A stretch of 64,000 nucleotides of DNA from Flavobacterium sp. KACC 22761 (lineage in GTDB: Bacteria > Bacteroidota > Bacteroidia > Flavobacteriales > Flavobacteriaceae). Position 1 is the stretch's first letter, and every line of letters begins with the position of its first letter. Location: the NCBI RefSeq assembly GCF_034058155.1, contig NZ_CP139148.1, positions 4,402,001-4,466,000 on the forward strand. Direction: 5' to 3'. The position numbers were made by a program, and so were the translations under genes. Positions 9,301-18,790 of the stretch are shown here, in pieces. The notes under the pieces are model-generated. The model had not been told where the DNA came from and did not search any database. It saw nothing but the letters and a program-made list of their open reading frames with translations.

Positions 9301-12300
9301 GGCAAATGGCGACCTCTCCAAACAAATTACCGTTGACGTAAAAGGAGAAATTCTGGATTTGAAAAACACTTTCAACACGATGGTGGAACAGTTGAATTCC
9401 TTTTCTTCGGAAGTTACCCGTGTAGCGCGTGAGGTTGGAACCGAAGGAAAACTCGGAGGGCAATCGGAAGTAAAAGGTGTTGCAGGAACTTGGAAAGATT
9501 TGACGGATTCGGTTAACGTTATGGCTTCGAATCTAACAGGTCAAGTTCGTGGAATTGCAAAGGTTGTAACATCGGTAGCGAAAGGAAATCTGAAACAAAA
9601 ATTATCTATTGATGCAAAAGGTGAAGTAGCACAACTTACCGACACTATTAATGAAATGATTGACACGCTGGCAACTTTCTCCGATCAGGTTACAACCGTT
9701 GCCCGTGAAGTTGGTGCCGAAGGAAAACTGGGCGGTCAGGCAAACGTTCCTGGAGCATCAGGAACATGGAAAAACTTGACGGAAAACGTAAATCAATTAG
9801 CAGCGAATCTTACCACTCAAGTGCGTGCTATTTCTGAGGTTGCTTCGGCGGTAACACAAGGGGATTTAACACGAACAATTGGTGTTGAAGCAAAAGGTGA
9901 AGTTGAAGCACTTAAAGATACTATTAATCAAATGATTTCAAATCTTAAAGCTACTACTTTACGTAATCAGGAACAGGATTGGCTGAAATCGAATTTAGCT
10001 AAGTTTACACAAATGCTTCAAGGGCAAAAAGAGCTGAATGCGGTTACCAAAAAAATCCTTTCTGAGCTTGCGGCAGTCGTTACAGCGCAACATGGACTTT
10101 TCTATATTTTAGAAGAAGGTGAAGATTTTATGGATTCAAAACTGAATTTAATTGCTTCTTATGCTTACATTAAAAGAAAAGATTCCATCACGCAATACGC
10201 AATGGGCGAAGGACTTATTGGTCAAGTTGCCATTGAAAAAGAGCGAATCATTTTGAGCAATGTCCCAAAAGATTATATCCGAATCAATTCCGGACTTGGT
10301 GATGCGAAGCCAAAAGACGTCATTATTCTTCCGGTTTTATTCGAAGGCCGACTTAAAGCTGTTATTGAATTGGCTTCCCTTGATACCTTTAGCCAGACGC
10401 ACTTAGATTTTCTTGAAGGATTGACAGAAAGTATCGGAATTGTATTGAATACGATTGAATCGAATTCAAGAACAGAGGAATTGTTAGTTCAGTCACAATC
10501 ATTGGCAAACGAGCTGAAAAGTCAACAAGAAGTATTAAAAAATACCAATGAGGAACTAGAAGAAAAAGCCATTTTATTGGCCAATCAAAAAGAAGAAGTG
10601 GAGCTCAAAAATCAGGAAGTCGAGGTTGCTAGAAAAGCATTGGAAGAAAAAGCAGATCAGCTTACTTTGACATCCAAATACAAATCGGAATTCTTGGCAA
10701 ATATGTCTCACGAATTAAGAACGCCGCTAAATAGTTTGCAAATTTTGGCTAACGAATTAATTGCCAATCGCGACGGAAATTTATCTGAAAAACAAATTCA
10801 GTTTGCTAAAACTATCAATTCTTGCGGAGACGATTTAATTCAGTTAATTAACGATATTTTGGATCTTTCCAAAATTGAATCCGGTTATATTTCTGTCGAT
10901 TACAATCCGATTAGTTTTGCCGAAATTAGCCGATTTGTGGAATCTACCTTCAACCCTATTTCGCAAGCAAAACATCTTGATTTTGAAATCTTGATGGATG
11001 ACAATCTTCCGGAATTAATGGAAACCGATTCACAGCGATTAAATCAAATTTTGAAAAATCTGTTATCCAATTCATTCAAATTCACTGAAAAAGGCCAAGT
11101 TCGATTAAATATTTACAAGGCTGATAATAATTGGAAAACAAAAAATATAAATCTGGAAAATGCTGAAGCCGTTGTGGCTTTTGAAATTTCGGATACTGGA
11201 ATCGGAATTTCGAAAGAAAAACAAAACATCATTTTTGAAGCTTTCCAACAAGCCGAAGGATCAACAAGCCGTAAATATGGAGGAACCGGTTTAGGCTTAT
11301 CTATCAGCCGTGGGCTTTCTGATTTATTAGGCGGAAGTATTGAATTGGAAAGTGATACCAATATTGGAAGCAAATTCACTTTGTTTTTACCTTTAAAATT
11401 TGTTCACGTACCCGAAATTGAAGATATAAATGTAACTGAAGAACCTAATGTCCTTCATGCTGGAAAAAGTCGTTTAAAATCGCTTCCTTCTTCAAGTTTT
11501 AATAAATCAGATGTTGATTTGTATTTTGTTGATGAAGTTGGCGACGACCGCGCCAATATTAAGCCAGATGACAAAATCCTATTGATTGCTGAAGACAATA
11601 TAACTTTTGCCAAAATTTTATTAGAAAGAGCCCATCAGTATGATATTAAAGCTGTTGTCACGACAAAAGGAAATGATGTAGTTGATTATATTAATCAATT
11701 TCAACCTCACGCCATAACTATGGACCTAAACATGCCTGATACAAGTGGATGGAAAATTCTGGATCGCCTGAAAACCGATTTTACGCTTCGACACATTCCG
11801 GTATATATTATTTCCGGAGAAGATGAAAGAAATAAAGGCTTGAAACGTGGCGCAAGAAACTTTCTAGTAAAACCGGTAAAAAATGATTTGTTGACTGCAA
11901 TGTTTAATGATATTCACGATTTCAAAAACAAAAAAGAAAAAAATCTTCTTATTGTTGATGATAATCCAATGGATTTAAAACGAATTGTTGAAGCAGTGAA
12001 AGGAGATGACATTTCAATTTCGACAGCGCTTACAGCAAAAGATGCCGTCGAATTGATCAAAGAAAAGTCATTTGATTGTATTATTCTCGATTTGGTTCTT
12101 CCAGATGCAGATGGATTGGATTTAATCAATGATTTAGAAAACAACATTAATGGACAAGAAACCGCTATCATTATTCATTCTGCCGGCGATGTCAACAAAA
12201 AGCAAAAAAGCAAATTAAGCCGATTTGCACACAGCATTATAGCTAAAAGCGCTGTTTCGATCGACGAATTAGTAGATCAGACTGCCCTATTCTTGCATCG

Positions 12301-12739
12301 TGTGCATAAAGATTTGCCGGAACAAATGAGGGAACAAATTGAAACCTATTATTTAAAAGAAGACGTTTTAATCAACAAAAAAGTACTTCTGGTTGATGAC
12401 GATGTCCGAAATTTATTTGCTTTGACTACGGCCTTAGAGCGCTTTGGACTTGATGTAATCAGTGCTGAAAGTGGTCATGAAGCCATCGAAATTTTGAACC
12501 AGAATACCAAAATGGATATTGTTTTAATGGATATCATGATGCCCGAATTAGATGGATATGAGACGATGAAAATCATTCGAAAAAATGCAAAACACAAAGA
12601 TTTGACCATTATTGCCGTTACTGCAAAAGCCATGAAAGGAGACCGACAAAGATGTATTGAGTCTGGAGCTTCTGATTATATTACCAAACCGGTTAATGTC
12701 GAACAATTGTCTTCATTAATGAGGGTTTGGCTCAAATAA
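6365..12739 (+). CDS. Soluble poly-HAMP hybrid histidine kinase with GAF and three receivers
   Basis: A 2124-residue cytoplasmic sensor kinase with no membrane segment or signal peptide. Residues about 45-195 hold divergent HAMP-like units. From about 195 to 1195 there are eleven 92-residue units, each pairing a HAMP core (Val-Ala-Lys-Gly-Asp-Leu-Ser then Gly-Glu-Ile-x-x-Leu-Lys) with a HAMP-like linker (Glu-Gly-Lys-Leu-Gly-Gly-Gln then Thr-Trp-Lys-Asp-Leu-Thr-Asp-Ser-Val). Then come a GAF domain (about 1212-1362), a coiled coil, HisKA with His1449 in Ser-His-Glu-Leu-Arg-Thr-Pro, an ATPase domain with Gly-Thr-Gly-Leu-Gly-Leu, and receivers with Asp1787, Asp1909 and Asp2056. The repeat sequence closely resembles fungal group III (Nik1/Os-1) kinases, which sense osmotic stress through HAMP arrays. 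That is family knowledge; the signal here is unknown. Confidence 0.9.
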   Translation: MKKNKPTDKIPKNEVMIALPVITDEKISNRKTKKSKTEESILSDAEFLKILLKVKNGNFSQRFPTDQDGTKRAICDTLNEIIDLNQRMVFEFQKVGKSIGKQGKLTNRVVLDGARGSWSSCVDSVNTLISDLVHPTIEIAHVITSVAKGNLSQEMPLSIEGNPLQGEFLRIAKEVNAMVKQLNLFSMEVTRVAREVGTEGKLGGQAKVRGVGGVWKDLTDSVNKMASNLTGQVRNIADVTTAVAKGDLSKKITVDVKGEIQELKNTINTMVDQLNSFSSEVTRVAREVGTEGKLGGQAQVKGVGGTWKDLTDSVNQMASNLTGQVRNIADVTTAVAKGDLSKKITVDVKGEILELKDTINTMVDQLNSFSSEVTRVAREVGSEGKLGGQARVRGVGGVWKDLTDSVNQMASNLTGQVRNIAEVTTAVAKGDLSKKITVNVEGEILELKNTINTMVDQLNSFGAEVTRVAREVGSEGKLGGQAKVKGVGGTWKDLTDSVNQMASNLTGQVRNIAEVTTAVANGDLSKKITAVAEGEILELKKTINTMVDQLNSFSSEVTRVALEVGTEGKLGGQAKVKGVGGTWKDLTDSVNQMASNLTGQVRNIAEVTTAVAKGDLSRQITVDTKGEILELKNTINTMVGQLNSFASEVTRVAREVGTEGKLGGQAQVEGVGGTWKDLTDSVNQMASNLTGQVRNIAEVTTAVAKGDLSLQITVDVKGEILELKNTINTMVDQLRGFASEVTRVSREVGTEGKLGGQANVPGVAGTWKDLTDSVNQMAGNLTAQVRNIADVAIAVANGDMSRKITVDVRGEILQLKETLNTMVDQLREFASEVTRVAREVGTEGKLGGQANVPGVAGTWKDLTDSVNQMAGNLTTQVRNIAEVTIAVANGDMSKKITADVRGEILQLKETVNTMVDQLRAFASEVTRVAREVGTDGKLGGQAFVPGVAGTWKDLTDSVNQMASNLTGQVRNIADVTKAVANGDLSKQITVDVKGEILDLKNTFNTMVEQLNSFSSEVTRVAREVGTEGKLGGQSEVKGVAGTWKDLTDSVNVMASNLTGQVRGIAKVVTSVAKGNLKQKLSIDAKGEVAQLTDTINEMIDTLATFSDQVTTVAREVGAEGKLGGQANVPGASGTWKNLTENVNQLAANLTTQVRAISEVASAVTQGDLTRTIGVEAKGEVEALKDTINQMISNLKATTLRNQEQDWLKSNLAKFTQMLQGQKELNAVTKKILSELAAVVTAQHGLFYILEEGEDFMDSKLNLIASYAYIKRKDSITQYAMGEGLIGQVAIEKERIILSNVPKDYIRINSGLGDAKPKDVIILPVLFEGRLKAVIELASLDTFSQTHLDFLEGLTESIGIVLNTIESNSRTEELLVQSQSLANELKSQQEVLKNTNEELEEKAILLANQKEEVELKNQEVEVARKALEEKADQLTLTSKYKSEFLANMSHELRTPLNSLQILANELIANRDGNLSEKQIQFAKTINSCGDDLIQLINDILDLSKIESGYISVDYNPISFAEISRFVESTFNPISQAKHLDFEILMDDNLPELMETDSQRLNQILKNLLSNSFKFTEKGQVRLNIYKADNNWKTKNINLENAEAVVAFEISDTGIGISKEKQNIIFEAFQQAEGSTSRKYGGTGLGLSISRGLSDLLGGSIELESDTNIGSKFTLFLPLKFVHVPEIEDINVTEEPNVLHAGKSRLKSLPSSSFNKSDVDLYFVDEVGDDRANIKPDDKILLIAEDNITFAKILLERAHQYDIKAVVTTKGNDVVDYINQFQPHAITMDLNMPDTSGWKILDRLKTDFTLRHIPVYIISGEDERNKGLKRGARNFLVKPVKNDLLTAMFNDIHDFKNKKEKNLLIVDDNPMDLKRIVEAVKGDDISISTALTAKDAVELIKEKSFDCIILDLVLPDADGLDLINDLENNINGQETAIIIHSAGDVNKKQKSKLSRFAHSIIAKSAVSIDELVDQTALFLHRVHKDLPEQMREQIETYYLKEDVLINKKVLLVDDDVRNLFALTTALERFGLDVISAESGHEAIEILNQNTKMDIVLMDIMMPELDGYETMKIIRKNAKHKDLTIIAVTAKAMKGDRQRCIESGASDYITKPVNVEQLSSLMRVWLK
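6900..9935 (+). repeat. Eleven in-frame 276-bp tandem repeats inside the kinase gene
   Basis: The codon for the Glu of Glu-Gly-Lys-Leu-Gly-Gly recurs at 6959, 7235, 7511, 7787, 8063, 8339, 8615, 8891, 9167, 9443 and 9719. The spacing is exactly 276 bp every time, with no indel anywhere. One unit (9167) reads Asp in place of Glu. The middle units are most alike and the last two diverge. Confidence 0.9.
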
Positions 12740-12747
12740 TATTTTAA

Positions 12748-13986
12748 ATGAAAAACATCATGGAAAAATCTTCTGTTAAAATATTATTAGTTGATGACAA
12801 AAAGGAAAATCTGCTTTCTTTACAAGTCATTCTTGCTGATCGTAGCTATCAATTTGTTGAGGCCACATCAGGAAAAGATGCTCTGCGGATTCTTTTGAAA
12901 AGCCAAGATTTTGCGATTATTCTAATGGATGTACAAATGCCTTTGATGGACGGATTTGAAACTGCCGAACTTATCAGGCAAAGCGACAAACTCAAACACG
13001 TGCCCATTATTTTCCTGACTGCCAATATGAATACGTCCGATTATATTTTTAAAGGATACCAATCAGGCGCAGTGGATTATATGATAAAACCATTATCTGC
13101 CGAAATACTTCAGGCAAAAGTGATGGTTTTTACTGAATTGTATAAAAAAACTCGCGAATTACAGCTTAAAGAAGAAGAAACAAGTGCGCTGAATGCGAAA
13201 ATTACAAAAGCCAATGACGATTTGGCGGCACAATATCTTGCCATTGAAAAATATGCAAACGAATTAAAAAGAAAAAATAGCGAATTAGATGCTTTTACGC
13301 ACATTTCAAGTCATGATCTTCAAGAACCATTGCGAAAAATCCAAACTTTTTCAAATATTATTCTAGCAAAAGAGTACGAAAATTTAAGCCCTGACGGACG
13401 ATTAAAATTTGATCGGATTTTGTATTCAACCAATCGAATGCGTGAATTGATTAATGACCTTTTGGCTTTTTCAAGAACAAATGTCATTGATCGGATTTAT
13501 GAAAACACTGATCTTGAATCGATTGTCGATAATGTAAAAGAAGCTTTAAAAGAAAACATCAAAGAAAAAAATGCGCAAATCATCACTAATTTGCACGGAA
13601 GAATCAATATCATTCCGTTTTTGTTTATTCAGCTTCTTGAGAATTTGATCAACAATTCGCTGAAATTTTCCCAAAAGGAAATTCCGCTGGAAATTGAAAT
13701 CAAAAGCCGTATTGCAACCGGAAAAGATTTGCATAATGATAAATTGGTTCCGCTTGAAAATTACTGCCACATCAGTTTTCGGGATAATGGAATAGGTTTT
13801 GAACCCGAGCACAGCGAAAAGATATTTGGCGTTTTTCAAAGATTGCATAGCCGAGATATTTATGATGGAACCGGAATTGGTCTGGCCATTGTCAAAAAAA
13901 TAGTTGAAAATCATAACGGGATAATAATTGCAAGTTCACAGCCTATGCAAGGCGCCACTTTCGACATTTATATTCCGCAATCCTAA
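12748..13986 (+). CDS. Receiver-histidine kinase fusion (REC-HisKA-HATPase)
   Basis: A 412-residue cytoplasmic protein with a receiver domain first (acidic Asp16-Asp17, phosphoacceptor Asp61 in Leu-Met-Asp-Val-Gln-Met-Pro). A coiled coil covers about 135-180. A kinase core follows with His189 in Ser-His-Asp-Leu-Gln-Glu-Pro-Leu-Arg and an ATPase domain with Asp-Asn-Gly-Ile-Gly-Phe and Gly-Thr-Gly-Ile-Gly-Leu. It begins 8 nt after the poly-HAMP kinase, so it is co-transcribed and probably takes phosphate from it. A second ATG four codons in (12760) is an equally possible start. The order receiver then kinase is that of relay proteins whose kinase activity is switched by an upstream kinase. Confidence 0.85.
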   Translation: MKNIMEKSSVKILLVDDKKENLLSLQVILADRSYQFVEATSGKDALRILLKSQDFAIILMDVQMPLMDGFETAELIRQSDKLKHVPIIFLTANMNTSDYIFKGYQSGAVDYMIKPLSAEILQAKVMVFTELYKKTRELQLKEEETSALNAKITKANDDLAAQYLAIEKYANELKRKNSELDAFTHISSHDLQEPLRKIQTFSNIILAKEYENLSPDGRLKFDRILYSTNRMRELINDLLAFSRTNVIDRIYENTDLESIVDNVKEALKENIKEKNAQIITNLHGRINIIPFLFIQLLENLINNSLKFSQKEIPLEIEIKSRIATGKDLHNDKLVPLENYCHISFRDNGIGFEPEHSEKIFGVFQRLHSRDIYDGTGIGLAIVKKIVENHNGIIIASSQPMQGATFDIYIPQS

Positions 13987-14027
13987 TTTGCATCTTTTCT
14001 AATATTCGATTTAAAAGCTAAATTTAT

Positions 14028-14064
14028 CTGATTGCCGACGATATTTCGTCGGCAATCAATTTTG
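14028..14064 (+). terminator. Hairpin terminator after the receiver-kinase gene
   Basis: A perfect 12-bp stem (GATTGCCGACGA with TCGTCGGCAATC, 14030-14057) has a 4-nt loop, followed by a short T-rich stretch. It separates the poly-HAMP operon from the next kinase gene. Confidence 0.6.
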
Positions 14065-14129
14065 TGATAATTTAAGCGTAGGTACATAATTATCAATACC
14101 TTCGTATAGCAAGTTTAATTCTACGAAAG

Positions 14130-15740
14130 ATGTTTTCTAACCAAACAAAAGCTGTTTTGTTTCTCCTTGTTTTAATTACAATTGGAGACTTACATGCATT
14201 GACTCTTTTAAAAAATGAAAAACAAATTGAAACAGCAGAAAAAAGCCTTCCAACAAACCAATACCACAAAGAAAAAGAAACTCCATATAACGAACAGCAA
14301 GTAAAAAAAGCGGAAAGAGAATTACCACTCTTACCAGAAAACATCGATAAAATCAAAATTCTACTGAAAGTAAGCGACTGGTATGAAGCTTCTTATAACA
14401 ACCCAAAAACATTAGAAAAAGCATTTGAATATGGAGAACAGGCGCTTAAAATAAGCTTGTCGCTTCATTCCAATATTTATATTGGCAAATGCTATTTGCA
14501 ACTTTCTATGGTGAGCGAGTTGCGAAACAACAATAAAATGATTGAAGTCTTCGCGAGAAAAGCAATTGAAGCACTAAGCAAAACAAATGACTTAGATGAT
14601 TTGGCCGAATCATGGGTTAAAGTTTGGTCTTCAAAAATGCGAACTAATGCCCCTATAACGCTAAGACTAGATCCCATTTTCAAAGCTGTCGCTATATTTG
14701 AAAAAGCTGGAAATAATAAAAGAACTGGTGACTGCTATAGAGAAATTAGCGAATTGTATTTTTCTTCTTCTGATTTCAACAACTCTCTAAATTATCTCAA
14801 AAAAGCAATATTTTATTATAGAGCCGCACATCTTAAAGAAGAAGCTATTTATCCGATTTCAACAAGACTTAATATTATTTATGAAGCCGAAAAAAGAAAT
14901 AGAGACATTATCAAACTAAGAAACAAAAATCATTTGCAACAAAGCAAACTTAATAATGAGGCGATTTTACGCAACTCAATGATAACTTTTCTGGTGCTCT
15001 TGCTCATCATTCTTGGATTGCTTTATAAAAGTTTTATGTTTAAGAAAAAAACCAATAAAGTACTTGAAACGCAACAAAACGAGATCAATAAAAAAAATAC
15101 TACACTGCAAAATCTGTTAGTTGAAAAAGAATGGCTCTTGCGCGAAATTCATCACCGAGTAAAAAATAATCTGCATATGGTTGTTGGCTTATTAGCAAGC
15201 CAAGTTGAATTCTTAAAAACTCCAGAAGCCGTTCAGGCTATTAATGACAGTCAGAACAGAATTCAGACGATGTCCTTAATTCATCAAAAATTATATCAAT
15301 CGGAGAATTTATCGTTGATAGAAATGTCATCTTATATTTTTGAATTGACAGAATATTTAAAAGATTCTTTTGAAATACAAAACAACATTCGGTTTATATT
15401 AGATGTTGACAATTTTAATCTTCCTCTCTCACATTCTATTCCCATCGGACTTATTTTTAATGAAGCCGTGACAAATGCCATAAAATATGCCTTTCCAAAT
15501 CAAGAAAAAGGCATCATCAACATTTCCCTTAAAAAAAATGACGATCACAATTACATCCTAATTATTCGTGACAATGGTATTGGGCTTCCACCCGATTTTG
15601 ATCCTTATAACAATCCTTCCTTAGGCATAAAACTGATGCATGGTTTAGCCGCGGATATCGAAGGAAAGTTTTTAATAACAAATGCAGACGGTACCAAAAT
15701 AACTTTGGAATTTACTGTTAATGAAAATAATCTTAATTAA
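14130..15740 (+). CDS. TPR-type HisKA_2 histidine kinase
   Basis: A 536-residue kinase with an N-terminal signal-like hydrophobic segment (about 8-22), a periplasmic helical region with TPR-like pairs, one membrane helix at about 285-305, a short coiled coil and a HisKA_2 dimerisation domain. The phosphoacceptor is His341 in Glu-Ile-His-His-Arg-Val-Lys-Asn-Asn. The ATPase domain shows Asn-Glu-Ala-Val-Thr-Asn-Ala-Ile-Lys-Tyr-Ala and Asp-Asn-Gly-Ile-Gly-Leu-Pro. The stop is 14 nt before the NtrC-type regulator, so the pair is an operon and a cognate system. Two paralogous kinases lie at 32786 and 48979, each beside a related regulator. Of the three, this has the shortest sensor region. Confidence 0.88.
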   Translation: MFSNQTKAVLFLLVLITIGDLHALTLLKNEKQIETAEKSLPTNQYHKEKETPYNEQQVKKAERELPLLPENIDKIKILLKVSDWYEASYNNPKTLEKAFEYGEQALKISLSLHSNIYIGKCYLQLSMVSELRNNNKMIEVFARKAIEALSKTNDLDDLAESWVKVWSSKMRTNAPITLRLDPIFKAVAIFEKAGNNKRTGDCYREISELYFSSSDFNNSLNYLKKAIFYYRAAHLKEEAIYPISTRLNIIYEAEKRNRDIIKLRNKNHLQQSKLNNEAILRNSMITFLVLLLIILGLLYKSFMFKKKTNKVLETQQNEINKKNTTLQNLLVEKEWLLREIHHRVKNNLHMVVGLLASQVEFLKTPEAVQAINDSQNRIQTMSLIHQKLYQSENLSLIEMSSYIFELTEYLKDSFEIQNNIRFILDVDNFNLPLSHSIPIGLIFNEAVTNAIKYAFPNQEKGIINISLKKNDDHNYILIIRDNGIGLPPDFDPYNNPSLGIKLMHGLAADIEGKFLITNADGTKITLEFTVNENNLN

Positions 15741-15754
15741 TTTAATTCTATAAA

Positions 15755-17704
15755 ATGGCAAAACCACTAAAAATACTTATTGTTGAAGATCAGTTTGTAG
15801 AAGCAAATCATTTGCGTTTGATGCTGAAAAAGGCAGGACATTCGATTACAGGAATGGCGCGATCAGTTTCAGATGCCAAATATTATATTGCTCAGGAAAA
15901 ACCCGAATTGGTTCTTCTAGACATTTTCCTTTTGGGGAAAGAAACGGGCATTGATCTTGCCGAAATACTCAGGGAAAATAATATTCCTTTTATTTACCTT
16001 TCTGCCAATTCTAATGAAGAAGTTCTCAATAAGGCGAAACTGACGCATCCTTATGGATTTTTGGTAAAACCCTTTCGCGAAAAAGATTTGTTGATTACGA
16101 TTGAAATCGCTGAATATCATCAAGAACACGGAATCGAATCATCGATCAGAAAAGAGCTTTTATTTCAGAAACAATTAAAATCAATAGTCAAAAAAAGTGG
16201 CACTTGGGATGATCGTGTTTTGAATATTGTCACTTCTTTACAATCTCTTATATCTTTTGATCTTGTAATGGCTGTTTTTTATATTGATGGCAAATTATCC
16301 AATCGCGTTTTAGGATATGCCAGAACCGGTTTGCACGAATATCAAAAAATCGGAATTGAGGAATTGCAAAATATCACAGCTTTAAAAGAATCTGAAATCA
16401 ATGAATTAAGAAACAAAAGCAAAGTCGAAACTGATGCAACATTCTATAACGATGATGATTTCGTTAAAATATGCGAAAAAACGCCGATCAAAAAAATGAT
16501 TGCCAATTCAATGAATATGAAGTCCAATTTGATGCTTCCTGTTCCGTTGTCGCTTAATGAAAATGGCGGACTGTATTTGTCTTTTTTTAGCAGGCAATCT
16601 ACCAATTATAATAAAAATCATTTGAAGTTGTGCGACAGGCTTCAAGAACCTTTAATTTATGCAATTGAAAATTTAATTCATGCTGATAAAAAATTAGATC
16701 AAAAAAATACTTCAGCTGTAAATCACAATACTGGAAAAAACACAAAAATATCCGGATTCGAATCCATCGTTGGCAAGAGTCCAATGCTTTTAAAATTATT
16801 CGATCATATCATACAAGTTGCGCCAGCAGACACAACTGTTTTGATTACTGGCGAAAGTGGTACAGGAAAAGAAAGTATTGCCAATAGTATTCAGCAATTA
16901 TCTGGCAAAAAAAATGGTCCATTCATAAAAATCAATTGTTCTGCGTTACCGCCAAGCCTAATTGAATCAGAATTATTTGGCCATGAAAAAGGATCTTTTA
17001 CAGGCGCAACCGAAAAACGAATTGGCAAATTTGAGCAAGCCAACAATGGCACTTTGTTTTTAGATGAAATTGGTGATATGCCTTTAGAAATGCAAGCAAA
17101 ATTGCTTCGCGCGATTCAGGAAAAGGAAATTGAACGCGTTGGTGGAAATCTTCCCATAAAAGTAAATGTTCGAATAATTGCAGCAACAAATTGCAATCTT
17201 GAAAAAGAAGTGGCAGAAGGGCGTTTCCGACTTGATTTGTACTATCGTTTAAATGTATTTCCAATCCAAATGCCACCATTACGAGAACGAAAAGAAGATA
17301 TAGGACTTCTTGCCCGCCATTTTATTGCAGTATATAGCGCCAAAACGGGGAAAAATGTACGGGAAATATCAGAAACCGCCTTAAAAAGTCTTTTAGCTTA
17401 TCACTGGCCGGGAAACATTCGCGAACTTGAAAATCTTATTGAAAGAAGTATTCTTTTGGCCAAAACAGATACAATCGAACATATTCCGCTTCCCGCTTTT
17501 GATGAAATCAAAGTAAACAACAAATCAAACGAATGGTACTTCAAAACCATTCAAGAAAATGAAAGAGAACATATTATCAATGTTTTGGAAAAATGCAACG
17601 GAAGAATCAGAGGTGCCGGTGGCGCTTCGGAAATATTGGGGCTTCCTCCTACTACATTAGCGTCAAGAATGCAAAAATTAGGAATTAAGAGAAGTCATTT
17701 TTAA
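15755..17704 (+). CDS. Sigma-54 activator: REC-GAF-like-AAA-Fis (NtrC type)
   Basis: A 649-residue response regulator that should open sigma-54 promoters. The receiver (about 5-125) has Asp56 in Leu-Leu-Asp-Ile-Phe-Leu. A GAF-like region spans about 150-320. The AAA+ domain begins near 340 with the Walker A Gly-Glu-Ser-Gly-Thr-Gly-Lys-Glu at 366-373, the sigma-54 contact loop at 413-418 and an Arg finger region Arg-Phe-Arg-Leu-Asp-Leu-Tyr-Tyr-Arg. A Fis-type helix-turn-helix ends the protein. The contact loop reads Gly-Ser-Phe-Thr-Gly-Ala in place of the usual Gly-Ala-Phe-Thr-Gly-Ala. The recognition helix is nearly identical to that of the regulator at 37895. Probably phosphorylated by the kinase just upstream; the likely target is the hydrolase gene at 17945. 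Confidence 0.9.
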   Translation: MAKPLKILIVEDQFVEANHLRLMLKKAGHSITGMARSVSDAKYYIAQEKPELVLLDIFLLGKETGIDLAEILRENNIPFIYLSANSNEEVLNKAKLTHPYGFLVKPFREKDLLITIEIAEYHQEHGIESSIRKELLFQKQLKSIVKKSGTWDDRVLNIVTSLQSLISFDLVMAVFYIDGKLSNRVLGYARTGLHEYQKIGIEELQNITALKESEINELRNKSKVETDATFYNDDDFVKICEKTPIKKMIANSMNMKSNLMLPVPLSLNENGGLYLSFFSRQSTNYNKNHLKLCDRLQEPLIYAIENLIHADKKLDQKNTSAVNHNTGKNTKISGFESIVGKSPMLLKLFDHIIQVAPADTTVLITGESGTGKESIANSIQQLSGKKNGPFIKINCSALPPSLIESELFGHEKGSFTGATEKRIGKFEQANNGTLFLDEIGDMPLEMQAKLLRAIQEKEIERVGGNLPIKVNVRIIAATNCNLEKEVAEGRFRLDLYYRLNVFPIQMPPLRERKEDIGLLARHFIAVYSAKTGKNVREISETALKSLLAYHWPGNIRELENLIERSILLAKTDTIEHIPLPAFDEIKVNNKSNEWYFKTIQENEREHIINVLEKCNGRIRGAGGASEILGLPPTTLASRMQKLGIKRSHF

Positions 17705-17797
17705 TTGTGAATGGTAAATTATGAATTGTTAATTACCTAGTTTTTATTTCAAATTCAAAAATTCATAATTCATAACACATAATTCATAACTCATAAT
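17704..17797. repeat. Second copy of the heptanucleotide repeat family
   Basis: Degenerate TTATGAA-type heptamers at about 17704-17735 are followed by ATTCATA, ATTCATA, ACACATA, ATTCATA, ACTCATA at 17761-17795. The architecture and period match the array at 6223-6321: an inverted left half, a spacer, then tandem 7-mers. Confidence 0.65.
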
Positions 17798-17838
17798 TAA
17801 AAAAGACGATATTAAGTTGCAGTTTTTTCGTTTTTTAA

Positions 17839-17921
17839 CGATATATAGTTTGGCATAATTAGCTCCCGAATATTCAATTATCTAATAATCAAATAGTTAC
17901 AAATTAGGTTCGGTTTTAGTT
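17839..17921 (+). promoter_or_regulatory. Putative activator dyad plus sigma-54-like promoter before the hydrolase
   Basis: TTAACGATATATAG contains CGATATATAG at 17839-17848, one mismatch from the dyad CGATATATCG. A GG at 17907 with a G 12 nt later at 17919 (TAGGTTCG-GTTT-TAGTT) gives a weak -24/-12 element, 63.5 bp from the dyad centre. The spacing agrees with four other loci in this window, but this is the poorest promoter of the five. Confidence 0.3.
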
Positions 17922-17944
17922 TAGAGTTTGGCATAACATTAAAA

Positions 17945-18751
17945 ATGTATATTATGCTAACCGAAAACTCTACTACGATTCTTTTTATTACGGGAGCTTT
18001 TGTCAGTAATAAATGTTGGGATGAATGGAAACTATTTTTTGAGAACAAAGGCTTTAAAACCCTTGCTCCCGCGTGGCCGTACAAAGATGCGCCAGCAAAT
18101 GTTTTGCGCGATCGTCATCCTGATCCGCAGATTGCAAGTTTGCGATTGTCTCAATTAATTGAATATTTTGAGAATATTGCAAAAAATCTTCCTCAGAAAC
18201 CTATTATCATCGGGCATTCTATCGGCGGACTTATTGCGCAAATACTCTTGCAGCGCAATCTAGCATCGTCTGCAATTGCCATACATTCGGTTCCTCCTCA
18301 AGGAATAATGACATTTAAATTTTCTTTCCTAAAAGCAGGCTGGGGACCGTTGGGTTTCTTCACTTCTACCAAGAAAACGTTCTTAATGAGTTTTCCGCAA
18401 TGGCAATATGCCTTTACAAACGGCATGCCTGAGGAATGGCAAGACAAAGCCTATTGCGAATCGGCAATTCCTGAATCTAAATTAATTGTTCGTGATACGA
18501 TAACTTCTGTTGCAAAAGTAGATTTTAAGGCACCACATAAGCCACTATTGCTAATTGCAGGATCAATCGATCATACTATTCCCGAATCTTTGAATTTTTC
18601 GAATTATAAAAAATACTCAGACAAAAATTCAATCACCGATTTTAAGGTTTTCCCAAATCGAAATCACTTTGTACTAAATCAGCCCGGATGGCAAGAAATA
18701 GCGGTTTACATTCAAGAATGGATTGCCAAACTGCCTCCACAAAATTCATAA
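17945..18751 (+). CDS. Alpha/beta hydrolase (copy A of a three-member family)
   Basis: A 268-residue cytoplasmic alpha/beta hydrolase with no signal peptide. The nucleophile is Ser92 in Gly-His-Ser-Ile-Gly-Gly. An acid Asp in Gly-Ser-Ile-Asp-His and a late His in Arg-Asn-His-Phe-Val complete a plausible triad. The N-terminal block Gly-Ala-Phe-Val-Ser-x-x-Cys-Trp-x-Glu-Trp is shared with the hydrolase at 46025, and the overall pattern with 51582. The usual His-Gly oxyanion motif is Thr-Gly-Ala-Phe here. The three copies sit beside HisKA_2/NtrC modules, which suggests a dedicated regulated set. The substrate cannot be inferred. An alternative start is the ATG at 17954. Confidence 0.85.
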   Translation: MYIMLTENSTTILFITGAFVSNKCWDEWKLFFENKGFKTLAPAWPYKDAPANVLRDRHPDPQIASLRLSQLIEYFENIAKNLPQKPIIIGHSIGGLIAQILLQRNLASSAIAIHSVPPQGIMTFKFSFLKAGWGPLGFFTSTKKTFLMSFPQWQYAFTNGMPEEWQDKAYCESAIPESKLIVRDTITSVAKVDFKAPHKPLLLIAGSIDHTIPESLNFSNYKKYSDKNSITDFKVFPNRNHFVLNQPGWQEIAVYIQEWIAKLPPQNS

Positions 18752-18790
18752 TAATCAATTAATCATTAACCACTTCTAAATATTTTAATC

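Noticed and set aside
6900..9935. CRISPR-like or satellite array
   Set aside because: The 276-bp repeats are an open reading frame encoding HAMP units.
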